Shown: positions 46,701-57,526 of the stretch, piece by piece | Layout: each line of letters starts with the position of its first letter | Position numbering within the stretch: position 1 is the first letter of the stretch | From: Daphnia pulex | Lineage: Eukaryota > Arthropoda > Branchiopoda > Diplostraca > Daphniidae | DNA: 64,000 bases | Direction: 5' to 3' | NCBI RefSeq assembly: GCF_021134715.1 | Contig: NC_060018.1 | Location: 8,077,501-8,141,500, forward strand | The notes under the pieces: model-generated | Told to the model about the DNA's origin: nothing | The model's input: only the letters and a program-made list of their open reading frames with translations | The model's database searches: none | Position numbers and translations under genes: made by a program

Positions 46701-49700
46701 CATTGGCCATTTCGATTAGCTGAACCGGTTGTGTGTTGTCTCAATCGCCTAGCCATTTTTCTTTTTCTTCTTAAAAAAAAAAAATGTTTTTGTCCTTTTG
46801 TTTTTCGGCTATTAAATCAGAATTAATGAGCCATTCACGCCGATAGCAGCAGCGCATATAGAGAGCGATATTGCCGAGTCGACATGTGCGTGTATATATA
46901 TATACCTATTGCACCGGGAATTTCTTTTCTTCTTTTTTTCTTTTCTTTTCCTTTTAGCCCCGGACGTAATGATCGGAGAAAGAATCGAGTCAAGCCAAAG
47001 AATGCCCCGATGGAAAACTAATAAGTCGAAACTAATAAGCTAACGACTCTAACGAGCTGTTTGTTGCTGGAATCGCTCGGTTTCTTGTGTGTTGGGGGGG
47101 GGGGGACTCTTGTCGTTGTGTGTTTTTCCCCCCGCCCAAAGCGGGTCCCATCGCGGCCGTTTTCATCGTCCCAATCCAAAGCGGCGGCTATTGGCTTTTT
47201 TTTATTCTTTTAATGCCGACATGTGCATTTTCATTTGGGCGTGTTGCTAACTCAGTCCTCCATGTCTACATTATATACCTTAATGCCAACGGAAAGTAAT
47301 AAAAGAGAAATTGGAAAGACAACAATTCCCAGTCGCCCGGCTGTAATAGAAAAAACTGCACACAGGGATTGTCTGTATAGATAAATAACTCATTTCGGGA
47401 CTGTATTATATTATATACAGGCTACACCAGTAGAGAGAGAGAGAGAGTATAGCGATACGCAATAAATGAATAAAATAAAAGAGTCTATACGTCAAGCCAC
47501 AAATATGTTAAGTCCTTCATCTTCTTGTTTTGGAGATTTATGACGGACGGACGGGCGGGCGGACGTGAGTGCTCGCTCATGCGTGGTGGTGCCGATGTAA
47601 TTGGTCCGGCCGTTTCGTGGTCTCGTTTGGACAATTATGCAACAAACAACATCGCAACGGTGTCGGTGGTGGTGTAGAAGTTGCGCGGGCGGTTTTGGCC
47701 AGCAGTTTCGGTCATAACAATCATGTTGGAATGCGGCTTACAACCTGACAATACTACCACCGCCGCCAGTTGCGCCGGGATCAATTACAATAAAGGTTTT
47801 TTCACGAAACGGTCACGCCGGCCAGCTGAACCGCAAAGCTTTTTGTTTTTTTAAATAAAGAAGCGCGCTGCTCCTTTACGATCAAACTGGAGAGTCAAAA
47901 CATCACGGCGCGTTAATAATATAATGAAGTCTCCAAAAATCAACTTGCGGACGTTGTTTAATTCGACCCGACATTTTCGTCGTTGTGGGTCACGGGCTTC
48001 GCACGACTATATAAGACGCAAACCCAAAATAAATGTTCAAAAGCCAAGAATGTTGAAGGACTGCGAAAGACAATGTTGGGCTACAAGTTAAAACAAATGC
48101 CAGTGCGCATTATTCACCTTGGCAAACTAAGAGAAACAACAACAACAACAACAAAAAAATGGGTCTAATCTTGTTCTCGCCATCGACGCTGGCAGTTGCC
48201 ATAAATCAGTTGCGGCTCTCAGCTGGAATAAAAAAATTTTGGTCGTGGCTGTTGCATCACAGCAGCGCCCTCCAGCAATGAAGACATGACCCTTCTCTTC
48301 CATCAGATCGACCTCACAACTTCCACCTTTTTTTGTTCCAATTTAGTTTTCTTATTTTTTAAATCAAGCCATTTGTAAGTTGATGTCTTGGATGTCCCAG
48401 CAAAAGAAATTCATCCGGGCCTCCGCGTTTCGATATTCCAATGTAGGTTATCTCTCTAGTCCAGTACACATATTTCCGACGTGGAAAGTAGTCGACTCTG
48501 GCGTTCCAATGAAGTGATTAGCGCTGCCCTTGTGGCGTAGATCTAATCAAACTCTCTTTTTTTTCTTTCTTTCTTATTTTCTTATTTCTCCCTTTCTCTA
48601 CTCTCCCGTTTCTTATATTGTGGGCGCAGGCCTAGAGGAATTGGGGTTGTAATCAGCCTAGTTAATGGATGTAACCGAACCGAAAGGAAAAAGGGCTCAA
48701 AAAAAGAGAAAGAAGAGGCCGGCCGAATTTCGGGACGCGTTAATAAGACAAGGTGATCGAAGAGAAAAGAAGTTGGAAGAAATCTAAAAGTGCAGCTGCA
48801 GCTGGGCACGCACATCAGTCCGTTTCTCAGCACCACCACCACCGACTACTCGCTTAAAAGTGGTGGCTCATCTGCACGTTAGAGGAGGAGGAATCGTGAT
48901 GATGACTTGATGTATCGATCCTTGACTTGTCGTGATTGTGCCGTGATTATACGACGCGCTATGTGCCGCTCATCAACTAACTAATCCTCCCTCTCTTTCT
49001 TTCTTTTTCTTCTTTCTCTTCTGACTTTTGTACTCTCGACGCATTTTTTGTGATCGTGCGTATGTACAGGCACTCGGGAGGCGGCCTTCGTGCACGCCAT
49101 TTCGGCCGCCGGCGTGGCGCACGCTCTGACGCGGGCCTGCTCGGCCGGTGAGCTGGACGACTGCGGCTGCGACCGGACGGTGCGCGGAGCTTCGCCCGAA
49201 GGATTCCAGTGGGCCGGCTGCTCGGACAACGTCCACTTTGGCACCAGCTTCTCGCGGACGTTTGTCGACGCCCGCGAGCACCGATTCTCCAAGCGCAAAC
49301 CCAAAGCCAATCTCAACGGGACGGCGGCCGCCCAGCAGCAAATGCAAATCTGGCGGGCCCTCATGAACCTGCACAACAACGAAGCCGGACGCAAGGTACT
49401 AACTGACTCTCTTATTCTCTCTATCGAAATTGGCTTTAAATTAAAAGCCGTCCGAAAGAATAATGATCAAATGAAACGAAACAGAAAAGTCTAAAAAAAA
49501 TTTCTGTCTCTCTGCTGGCCGAAAGTATGGCGGTGTTGGGCGCGATAAAGAGGACTTAATATAAGAGTCGATATCCGTCTGTGTGTATACCTTTCCTTCT
49601 TACTGCCTTGGCCCATCTCGGTACCAATAGAATGCGATAGGACAATCATTTCCCAGCCAGGCCGAGGGAATGCGGCTCGTTATCGAATCACCAGCCCAGC

Positions 49701-52700
49701 AGAGTGCTGCCGCGGATGGCCGAGAGGAGAGTGGAGAGTGGCAAGAAAGAAGAAAAAAAAGAATGCTTTTTTCTCGGATTTGTGTGTGTGTGCGGTGGTT
49801 TCCACTGGTTGTGTTGTCCATATAGCGGGAGATGATTGTGTTGTGGTGGGCTAGAAAACGAGTTCCAAACTTCCCACATTACACAATAGCACACACAGCA
49901 TAGTACATGCCTATATACCATGGGGGCCTGGAGAAAGAGAGAGAGAGAGAGAGTCGGAGATAAGAAATCTTATATAGATTTTCATTGTTATTTGGCCAAG
50001 GGACTATACATATAAATATATATTCCGTCTATTTTTCAAGCAACAATAACACACAAAAAATGGGGGGAGAAAAAAAATAGTACAAGGTATTTGTGTGTGT
50101 TGTGTAGGTCCATAGACACGTTTGATTGGTATTGAATACGCACCGGGAAGTATATCTATGGTGTCTGCTGGCCAACAAGAGAGAGAAAGAGAGAGAAGTT
50201 TGTAACTTTGGACGGTCATGAGAAAAACTAGAAAAAGAGAAGAATGTGAGCCCATCGGATAGGTTGCCCAGCATCTGACAGGTGAAAACCGGCCCGTTCA
50301 AAAACGCACACAAGCGCGAGGGAGGAGATGTAAAGAGAGGCGCGAGCGAGAGCGCGCGCGCGCGTTTCAAACGTCAACATGTCAAAAACTCCATGTCCCT
50401 TTTATTCGCTTTCCTGTCCGTTTGTTCCGTCTCTCTTCTGTACAGCTGCACGCAGCCAAATAACAGACGGACGACAAGACCTCCCTCTCTTTTGCTCTCT
50501 CCCCAGTTGATCCTTGTCGGACTGTTTTTTGGAGCTGTCAAACAGACAGAGAGAGGTAGGGGGGATATCCCCCCGCGATTCGCCCACCATCGATGGTGGA
50601 GGGGCTGGGGAGGAGAGAATCCAGCGTCATCCGTCACGATTCGCCAGCAGAGAGGGATTAGCTATCGATATCGAAAATGGATTGAATAAAAGCCGAGCGC
50701 CAGAGGTTCATTGAAGAGCAGATGCAGTCACGCTGTTCATTTGTCTCGACCAGGGACAGAAATGGTGACATTGTGTCTGGGGGGGAGATAGCACAGTTCA
50801 GAGTATAGAGCTGGGGGCTTCCATACTACGCCCAAGAGAGAGACCGAGAGAAGAAAGAAAGACATTTCTGATGTCTACACACACACACACACACGTTCAT
50901 AGTGACCTGTCACTTTGCATTTTCACGTCATATCAAGCCGTTGTTGTTTGTTGCTGTTGCATCTCGGGGCTGTGACAGGTCGCCTGACAGCTGGCTTGAA
51001 GGGACGACAGCAGCGCAGGACCTTTTTCTGCTTTGCTTATTTCGATTCTCCCATATGTCCTTATACGATTTCTTCGATTTTTCCTTTTTCTTTTTTTGTT
51101 GTTGTTACTGACGTCCACTATATGCGCCTTATATTCACGAATGTCACTGATGTGTCTGATGTTATTTTTCTCTTTCTTTCTTTCTTTTCTTTCGTTTCTT
51201 GACAGATCATCGAGAAAAGCATGAGGATTGAATGCAAATGCCACGGCGTGTCAGGTTCGTGTTCCATTTACGCACCGTTGAATTCTCTCTAGCTCTCATA
51301 TCTTTTTTCGCTCCGTCCGTCGTCCTCCCTCTCTCCGAATGGACCTCTAGTCAATATCATCCGAATGAATTTGGAAATATTTTTTTATTTTTGTGTTTTT
51401 TTGGTTGGTGATTATTATTTTCAGGTTCGTGTGAGCTGAGGACCTGCTGGAAAGCCATGCCGTCCTTCCGCGAGGTGAGTGACGATCCATCGTGTCTATA
51501 AATAAATGAATAACACAGCAGTCAGCAGCAGAGAGAAATAGCCAGGCGGAAACGATGAATGCGCGGAATAGGAATGCGTCCGATTAGTTTATTATTCGCA
51601 TATTTTCCCGTTCATTTTCATATCATTTCTTCTACTTCTTCTTCTTCTTCTTCACGGGCCTCTTTGGAATTGGCTCCGAGAGTTGATTTGACGTTGGCCC
51701 GCGCTCTCGTCTGACGTCTTTAATGAGCGCGCACATCTTTTCGCTCGGGAAAATTGCTGGCCAAGCCCAAGAGCGTCGCTGGGGAAAATTTATCTCTTCA
51801 TCGCTGCCGTGCATGATGCCGCGCTCTCACGAAACGAGATGAAACGAAACAACGACGAGGAATTGCTAATTACAAAAATGCTCGGGGCCTATATGGCTGG
51901 GTCCCCTTTCCTCGGAGAGAAGAGAAGAGAGAGAGAGACTCTCGATCCAATTCCAAATGAAAGAAAACAAAATGAAACGTGAATATTTCAAGACACACAC
52001 ACTCACTAGAAAAACAAAAGAAGAAGAAAACAAAAATATTTCGTTTTCTCCTTTTATGTCCTTGATGCAATCAAATTATCTCGTTCAGAAAAAAAAAAAA
52101 AAAGTGGTGGACCATTTTCTGGGTCTAACGGGACCCATCGTATTGTTCGAACGAGTCGAGGACAAGAGACTTAACAAAGAAAAACAAACAACCAAGAAAA
52201 AATGAAATGACCCCCCGAAAATGTGTGGTAGTAAAAAGGACTGAGAACTTATTTGGTGGTGATTGTCTTAATTGTCGAGAGAATATTACAGAAAATATCC
52301 TGCTAGATTTTTGTATAATGAACGACTAGACTTTTGATTCTCTCACATGTCGTCTAGACTTTTTCTTCGTACATGTTTAATAAGGGCTCAAGAGATGTTG
52401 CGGAGGACGATTGTTATGATTCCAGTTCTTATATAGGGGCGGGCGTATAATATCCAGAATTTAGGGAGAAATTGATGTTGAAATAATTAGTAGAGCCGTC
52501 TGCCGACTGGTGTGTGTATTATTTACCATCGGCCTTTTTCTTTTTTGTTGTTGCTGTTGATGAAATGCTATTACAGATCGGCGAGCAGTTGAAGGAGAAA
52601 TTTGATAGCGCCACGGAGGTGGAGCCGCGGACGTCGCATTCCGGCTCGCGACGCCACCTGGTGCCGCGCAGTCCAACTTACAAGCCGCACACGGACGCCG

Positions 52701-53031
52701 ATTTGGTCTACCTGGATCGCTCGCCAGATTACTGCGAGTACGACTCCAAAACGGGATCGCTCGGCACCCACGGACGCCCTTGCAATAAAGTAAAATTTAA
52801 ATTAAAAAAAAAAAAAATACAATTTTCCGTACTCGTATATTAAATACGAATTCAAATGAATCAAAACAGACGTCGAAAGCTATCGACGGATGTGACCTGC
52901 TCTGCTGCAATCGAGGCTACAAGAGCCACCGGGAAAGGAGGGCCGAGCGGTGCATGTGCAAATTCCACTGGTGCTGCTCTGTCCACTGCAAAACGTGTCT
53001 GCGCGAAGTTGAAGTGCACACCTGCATGTGA
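34737..53031 (+). CDS. Wnt4, secreted signalling ligand
   Basis: This is a lipid-modified secreted ligand for Frizzled receptors. Exons are 34737-34825, 45061-45389, 46304-46420 (cassette), 49070-49395, 51206-51254, 51425-51474, 52577-52789 and 52870-53031, giving 444 aa with the cassette and 405 without. Exon 1 is a signal peptide ([20 protein letters not shown]) leading into IQWL, which matches the Wnt4 mature start. Wnt4-type motifs follow: [45 protein letters not shown] and [12 protein letters not shown]. The palmitoleoylation serine is Ser305 in CHGVSGSC. The C-terminal cysteine knot ends [11 protein letters not shown]. Insertions specific to this gene are a Pro/Ser-rich tail in exon 2 and a [11 protein letters not shown] insert in exon 4. 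Intron 1 is 10.2 kb. Paralog assignment rests on motif similarity to vertebrate WNT4. Confidence 0.93.
34826..45060 (+). other. Wnt4 intron 1, microsatellite-rich
   Basis: This is a 10.2-kb intron (CT|GTAAGT to TTTTGCAG) with no supported coding exon. It is rich in simple repeats: GA at about 35750-35780, GAA at 36291-36310, ATCC at 38663-38683, GAA at 39350-39375, TG at 40733-40750 and TTC at 43157-43182. It also has long poly(A)/poly(T) tracts, such as 40131-40151 and 41899-41912. Most open frames here are repeat-driven. The length, compared with mostly 60-200 bp introns elsewhere, suggests regulatory content, but no motif could be confirmed. Confidence 0.6.
46304..46420 (+). other. Wnt4 cassette exon (phase 1-1, 117 nt)
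   Basis: The segment between acceptor TCAACAG and donor GAG|GTAACG is open and encodes 39 residues, including [15 protein letters not shown] and [20 protein letters not shown]. Its length is a multiple of 3 and both borders are phase 1, so it can be included or skipped without changing the frame. It sits in the loop between RRWNCST and GTREAAF, where insect Wnt paralogs also vary in length. It contains a potential N-glycosylation site (NVT) and a basic proline-rich stretch. Splicing evidence is needed to decide whether it is constitutive. Confidence 0.65.
51255..51424 (+). other. Wnt4 intron inside the CHGVSG|SC codon series, flanked by a 12-bp repeat
   Basis: The 170-bp intron splits the Wnt acylation motif after CHGVS plus one base. 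The word TCAGGTTCGTGT is present at both ends (51251-51262 and 51421-51432), exactly one intron length apart, so the splice borders coincide with a direct repeat. The donor used is G|GTTCGT. Confidence 0.8.
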
Positions 53032-54623
53032 CACGATTAAACGACATGAGCAACTGCACCCCCCAAAAAAACAAAAAAAAAACGTTTCAAACAATTTTTA
53101 ATTGTTTCGAGACTTTTTCAAGTTGTATCCCGCGTCTCTTTTTTTTCCCTTTCAACCACACAAAAGATAACCATTTCGCTGTAACACATTCATCTTTAAC
53201 TTCGATCATCGTCATTTATTCTTTTTTGAAATCATTCATGCATTCTAATATCCGTCAATTATTATTATTATTACTATAATTATTATTTCTCCCCTTTTTA
53301 TTATTATTATTATTATTATTTTTTCTTCATTCTTTAAATCTCAGTATTATATAATATCGACGAACAACCGCAGCGACCGACACGCCAGTTTATATTTGTC
53401 CCGGAGAAATTGTTGTTGTTGTTTTTGGATTCATTATTCAACCTCATCCCGTCACGAAAAAACCCACATGTATGTTTTTTTTATCTGTGTGTGTGTGTGT
53501 GTGTATGTGTGTGTGTGCGTGCATGTGACTAATGTAAATAAATCTGCCATTTTTTTTTAATATAAAAAAAATTAACAGGAGAATGCAGATTGTCATCTTA
53601 TTCGAAATAATTTGCAAATCTTCAAGTAAAAAAAAAAAATCTAAAAAAATTTCAAAATAAAATAATAAATAAAAAAAAAACAGTAAAGGCAACAAATGTT
53701 AACCTGTATAGGATGTTTGTTCCCCTTGCTCGGTGTCGAAGCGGTTTCTCCAGTTCAACCTGCCATTATTATTATCTATTCCTTTCTGCTAGCTTTTTTC
53801 CTTTTTTTTTTCTCTTTTTTTTTTTCCTTTTTCTGAAATGTGAATTCCGTTTTGACGCATTTCTTTTGACTGTTGCCCTCCTCTCTCTTTTCTCCCCTCG
53901 ATATTTCTTGAACCCACAGAAGAAATTCATATTATATTCCCTACATGCCGCCCACCCGCCGTCCCTCCCGCCTCTTTCAGTGTCTACGTTATTTGTGTGT
54001 ATAAATGCAATAAATAACACCTGTATTTTGTTCCGAGACTTACGCAACGGCCACTTTTTTTTTTTTACTGCCAGTCCCCGTCACATAGACACACACACAC
54101 ACACACACACGGACCATTCACTTGGCGAAAGAAAAGAAAAAGGAAGGAGAGAAAACATTAAGAATTCACGTTCAGAGTTTATTACCCCACGAGTTTGGTC
54201 ATTTCTGAACCAGAAACGATCCGCTTCCATCTGCTTCGATCTTCTCTTTCTCCTATACGGTATAAATATATATTCAATCGAGGGTCATAATTTACAATCA
54301 AGAATCGGATTCACGAGCTTCGAACGTTGGAAAGAATCGGAAAGAGGCTGCAAAAGTCAGTCGGAACAAGTCAGAGAAAACATCACAAGTGAAAGAAGAA
54401 GAAGAAGAAGAAAAAAAAAACATCACAGGGCCGAGCTAAAAAATGCCAGGCCACCCGGCATCATATTTTCTCCTTCAACACAAATCAGTATTAAATTATT
54501 TTCTCCCTTTTTCGTTAATTTTTCTTCTTTTCTATTCATTGCGTCGATTTTTTAGATATGTTGTAGCTGGGCCCATTTTTCTTTTCGGTTTGGCGCTGGA
54601 CGTGTTATGATGTGCGATTCGAT
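53032..54623. other. Wnt4 3' UTR and intergenic spacer
   Basis: The sequence is AT-rich with TTA repeats at about 53262-53322, a TG/TATG microsatellite at 53488-53520 and several AATAAA words (about 53535 and 53656-53670) that could end the Wnt4 transcript. An AC run lies at 54092-54110. A long open frame at about 53713-54555 is composed of low-complexity sequence without any domain and is unlikely to be a gene. Confidence 0.5.
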
Positions 54624-57526
54624 TCAGTTGGATCTGCTGGCGGACGTTGCGACAAGGAACGGGTTCCTTTTCAAGGCCATTTTGGCACGCTGGGTCAATT
54701 TCTCGCGGAAGAGGCGGAGGTAGGCCGGCTCGCTCATGGCGTATGGGTCGCAGTCCGGCTTATTCCTGTTGCAACGATAAACGAATGCCATGGGAAAACC
54801 GCGCGGCATATGGAATGTAATATTAAGAATCATAATCATAAAAAACAAAAAACAAATGACTATCGACTCGGGTATTTTTCCGTTATGAATATCAGGCACT
54901 TACGGCTGGATGAGATAACCGAAAGTATCGTTGTGCGTTTCCAGAAATTTGCCTCGGAGCTTTTCGTTGCCGACACGCTGGATCACGCAGCGCTCTTGCA
55001 GTTGCAGGTTGGATTGACGCAGGAGCCGCACCTGTTCCTCCATGCGATCGGATTGGCCGGCCACCGAGTTGAAACGGGCGACGTGGTCGTCGAAGCGCCG
55101 GCTGAAATACTCGTAGATGCTGGTGTCGAAATTGAGCCAATTGCCCAGGATTTGGCGTTCGTCCTCCTCCAGTTGAACGGTTCGCTCAGGTTTGCGGACG
55201 TTCAGATCCAAATGGGTGACGTACTCCAGAGGCCAGCACAGACGATCGGCCAGCAAGACGAGCGATTCTTCCATCCTTTCGGCGATCAAAACCAATTCGA
55301 ACTGGTCGTCCAGTTGCTCGATCCGTTCCCGGATAATTTCAGGATCTTTGTTAAAGAGTTTCGGAGAGACTCCCCAGTCGAAGGCGATTTGGTTGCGACC
55401 GAAACGGCCCATCCCGCCCCGCGGTTTGTGGTCGATGACGCTCTGGTTGTTCCGCAACATCCGGACAAATCCTTTCAAGTCCTAAAGTAGATAAACGGTA
55501 TGAGCGGTACAAACACCTTTTAGCGATAACCCAACGAAATAAAAATCGTCTGAGACGAGACCAGGAAAAAAGCAGCGACGGGCGTTGCCCATAAATTAGG
55601 AAAAAAAAGGGTTGGACGTGTAAAATGGTCCGTTTACCGTTTTGTAGGTGGACCTCAAGCCCATGTAATTGTAGAGCGACTCGAACTGGTCAACGGGATC
55701 ACGGACGACGCTGAAAGCGAACGTCGACGGGCCCATGAGAGCCATGACTTGGTCGCGATTCCAGCGGTTGTGCAACGTGAAAATGTCCACGGGCAGGCCC
55801 CCCCATGGCGTATTCAGAACGGAACTTCGATTGAATAACTCCGTCCGCGATAGGTAGTTGCCCTTCAGCGGCATGGCCACGTTCAAATTCTCTCGCAGTG
55901 CGTGTCTATACGTGTGTGTGTGTATACGGGGGTGACAAGGAAAAACGGATACAATCATCGAAATCAATAAAAATCACACCGTGACTTGTGAGCTTTAGAA
56001 AATGCAACATAAAATCACAAGAGACAATAGTTAACGAGTCCTGTGGCTAACAATCTGAAACGAATTAATGATATACATTATATTATAAGGAATAGATCCT
56101 ATAGCTTCTTACTGAATAACTCTTATTGTTAACTATTATTTAGGTACGGAAAAAAATTCAGTGAGTCTTCGTACCTGAACAAAACGTTCTCAATGGTGGA
56201 ACTGGCGCACTTGTGCGTTTTCATGAAGGCGATTTTGTTGACCGGTTGGCATCTGTCAACGTGGGACCACATGTATAAAAGCGGAAAATTGCGATGATGA
56301 ATTGAAAAGAAAATAGACAAACAGAGCCGAGAGATGATGAGAAAGAAGGCCACCTCGATTCCGGGTATAGGCCGACTGAGCAGCTCGACGACTAAACACA
56401 AAACCTCGCACAAAACACACAAAACAGGGCGTGTGAACTGAAAGAGAATGAACGATCGATTTGGAAAGCCAAACCCATTCAGAAAAGAGAGATGTGTGTA
56501 TAATAGCACACGCGCGTGCAGAATCGGGTGAGAGGATCGTCCACCGTTCGGTTGATTTATAATTGGAATCATTCCACTTTAGGAACTGAAAATGGTCCCG
56601 ACAACAACTGCGTTAATTAGCATCAAAATAACGAACTTCAACGAAAGGGGCAACGAAAACATTGTTTCGTTATTATTATAACGAAGGAACCCTACGGATA
56701 AACCTGGGGGATCTACAGGTTGGGCTAAATGCCCACCGCAAATCATTTAATTCATCCGAATTTTTTCATAAAAATATTCCAGAACAAAAAGGATGGGATG
56801 CAACAGGAACAACCGAAGCAAATCGATGTGTGTCGCATAGTCAACTGATGGTCTGGCCGTACTTCAAGATCCCACGGTGTTTTATTTTCCAGTTTCGCTT
56901 TCCTTCTTTTTTCTATTCGTTAATTAGTAATTACAAAAGACTAACTTAACACGAGTGGTCACCTTATTTCTGCAAAAACAATGGTGAACAATGATAACGA
57001 CAGCTCAAAAGGAAAGACAAAATAGAATTATTATGAACTAAAACAGCGAACCGAAGAGATCAGACAATTTTCTGTAACGCAAAACGCCAAAAGTCTTGCA
57101 CACGAAGGGTGGGTGGAAAATAATAACTAGAGTCAGCACTTAATAAAACCAACGAATTTTAACGAGCCTTGGAAGTTATTGCGCGTGGAAATGATAAAAA
57201 AGAAACGCCTGGCGACGACGAAGAGCGCGGCGTGGGTCAAGGAACCTTACAGTTGCGTGCAGCGTCGGCATGACGGTCGGTCTCCTCTAGCCGTTGTCAC
57301 CGTGCCCAGGTGTGTATAAATGTACTTACTCTTTGCTGCTGGTGGGATGATCGGAATCGATGACGTCAGCATTCTCGGCAACGGCGGCCGACAAGACGGG
57401 ACTATTGTTGTTGCTATACGGCCGGTAGGTGACAATGACCAGCAGAGCCGAGGCACTAAACAGGAACAGGTGACGAATGGAAAATCGTGCACGGATCGAA
57501 CCGAATTGGCCGACCAGCTTCATCAT
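54624..57526 (-). CDS. Galactose-3-O-sulfotransferase family protein (Golgi)
   Basis: This is predicted to transfer sulfate from PAPS to galactose 3-OH on glycolipids or glycoproteins. Exons are 57526-57330, 56252-56175, 55905-55638, 55481-54904 and 54765-54624 (phases 2, 2, 0, 2), giving 420 aa. The start ATG is 57526-57524. Residues about 19-34 (HLFLFSASALLVIVTY) form the signal anchor of a type II membrane protein. The 5'-PAPS loop is FMKTHKCASST (75-85), and the 3'-phosphate loop is FSVVRDPVDQFES (156-168). Further family-like segments are FDWGVSPKLFNKD, FELVLIAERMEESLVLL and LCWPLEYVTHLDLN. Which vertebrate paralog (GAL3ST1-4) is closest cannot be told from sequence reading alone. Confidence 0.88.

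Noticed and set aside
49090..49494. Extension of the Wnt4 exon past 49395
   Set aside because: The coding match ends at NNEAGRK, where a GTACTA donor follows. Continuing gives unrelated sequence, while the exon at 51206 restores the Wnt frame.
53713..54555. Longest uninterrupted plus-strand frame after Wnt4 (280 codons)
   Set aside because: It is composed of poly-T/poly-A, AC and GAA repeats, giving low-complexity Phe/Ser/Lys/Glu runs. There is no domain, and it lies in the expected Wnt4 3' region.
54612..55490. Long plus-strand frame of 292 codons
   Set aside because: It is the antisense shadow of sulfotransferase exons at 54624-54765 and 54904-55481, which carry the conserved family motifs on the minus strand.
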